A stretch of 64,000 bases of DNA from positions 1 to 64,000 of the forward strand of contig NZ_JADWYQ010000037.1 of assembly GCF_022414575.1 (NCBI RefSeq), written 5' to 3'. Position numbers and translations under genes: made by a program. The stretch is from Streptomyces sp. MUM 178J. GTDB lineage: Bacteria > Actinomycetota > Actinomycetes > Streptomycetales > Streptomycetaceae. The notes under the pieces were generated by a model that did not search any database, was not told the DNA's origin, and saw nothing but the letters and a program-made list of their open reading frames with translations. Positions 63,853 to 64,000 of the stretch are shown piece after piece (position 1 is the first letter of the stretch; each line of letters begins with the position of its first letter).

Positions 63853-64000
63853 ACAAGACCCTCAGAGCTCGTAGGGTGCACCGTCAGGTTCGGGCCGTCC
63901 GACAGCGCCCGGCGGCCGCTCGTCGGCGCGCCCGCCGCCAGGCCGGGGACGCTCTGCCCCCAGCCTGGTACTCCGACACCCGCTGCGGACCCTGTGAGCA

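Noticed and set aside
63853..64000. Possible C-terminal end of a minus-strand gene entering from the right edge (stop near 63863).
   Set aside because: Only about 45 residues of Arg/Gly/Pro-rich sequence are in the window; too little to support a gene.

Overview
The window is high-GC actinobacterial chromosome, almost certainly from a Streptomyces. Nearly every codon ends in G or C, GTG starts are frequent, many genes overlap at ATGA or GTGA, and typical Streptomyces families are present (SCO4848 family, DUF4328, DUF6716, DUF5954, DUF6415, and an XRE-DUF5753 regulator beside a DUF397 protein). Most of it looks like conserved core chromosome. The last 2-3 kb look more accessory.

Layout. 0.2-1.4 kb: a secreted phosphodiesterase-like protein and a small membrane protein. 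1.7-8.8 kb: a nucleoside uptake and salvage block on the minus strand, running BmpA-type lipoprotein, ABC ATPase, two permeases, cytidine deaminase, then thymidine phosphorylase. This block has two anomalies: an in-frame amber codon in the distal permease, and no ATG/GTG/TTG/CTG start for the ATPase. A shared palindrome, near CTACGCGCGTAG, lies upstream of three of its transcription units. 9.3-10.6 kb: an M20 amidohydrolase. 10.7-18.8 kb: a wall-glycopolymer cluster of the sialic acid/Kdn type (NeuB-like synthase, CMP-nonulosonate synthetase fused to a HAD phosphatase, two sialyltransferase-fold proteins, a DUF6716 protein, a GT2), with several tandem repeats.

18.9-31.8 kb: a beta-lactamase-fold protein that has lost its catalytic motifs; a divergent TetR/FAD monooxygenase pair with two operators; an acyl-CoA mutase large subunit; a lipoprotein L,D-transpeptidase; an ECF sigma factor with a probable transmembrane anti-sigma partner; a DUF4328 protein; a GH20 hexosaminidase; and an OHCU-decarboxylase-like protein. 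31.9-35.3 kb: sdhCDAB. 35.4-43.3 kb: a TetR-controlled small operon with two TTGAAC/GTTCAA operators, a membrane metallophosphoesterase, an SCO4848-family protein, a D-Ala-D-Ala carboxypeptidase, a YihY/BrkB protein and a 2H phosphoesterase. 43.4-47.6 kb: trpS, a repeat-rich gap, glyA preceded by a ZTP (pfl) riboswitch, and an ornithine aminotransferase.

48-57.2 kb: a glutathionylspermidine-synthase-like/lipoprotein pair, then a minus-strand osmoprotection operon that couples choline oxidation to betaine (betB, betA) with a betaine ABC importer (ATPase, double-length fused permease, binding protein). 57.6-62.4 kb: a Ser/Thr kinase, DUF5954 and DUF6415 genes, an XRE/DUF397 pair and a small membrane protein. 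62.4-63.9 kb: a decayed stretch and a Uma2 endonuclease gene, bracketed by two related palindromic repeats.

I recognised no tRNA, rRNA, CRISPR array, insertion sequence or prophage. Function calls rest on motifs and family resemblance seen by eye; no database search was run.
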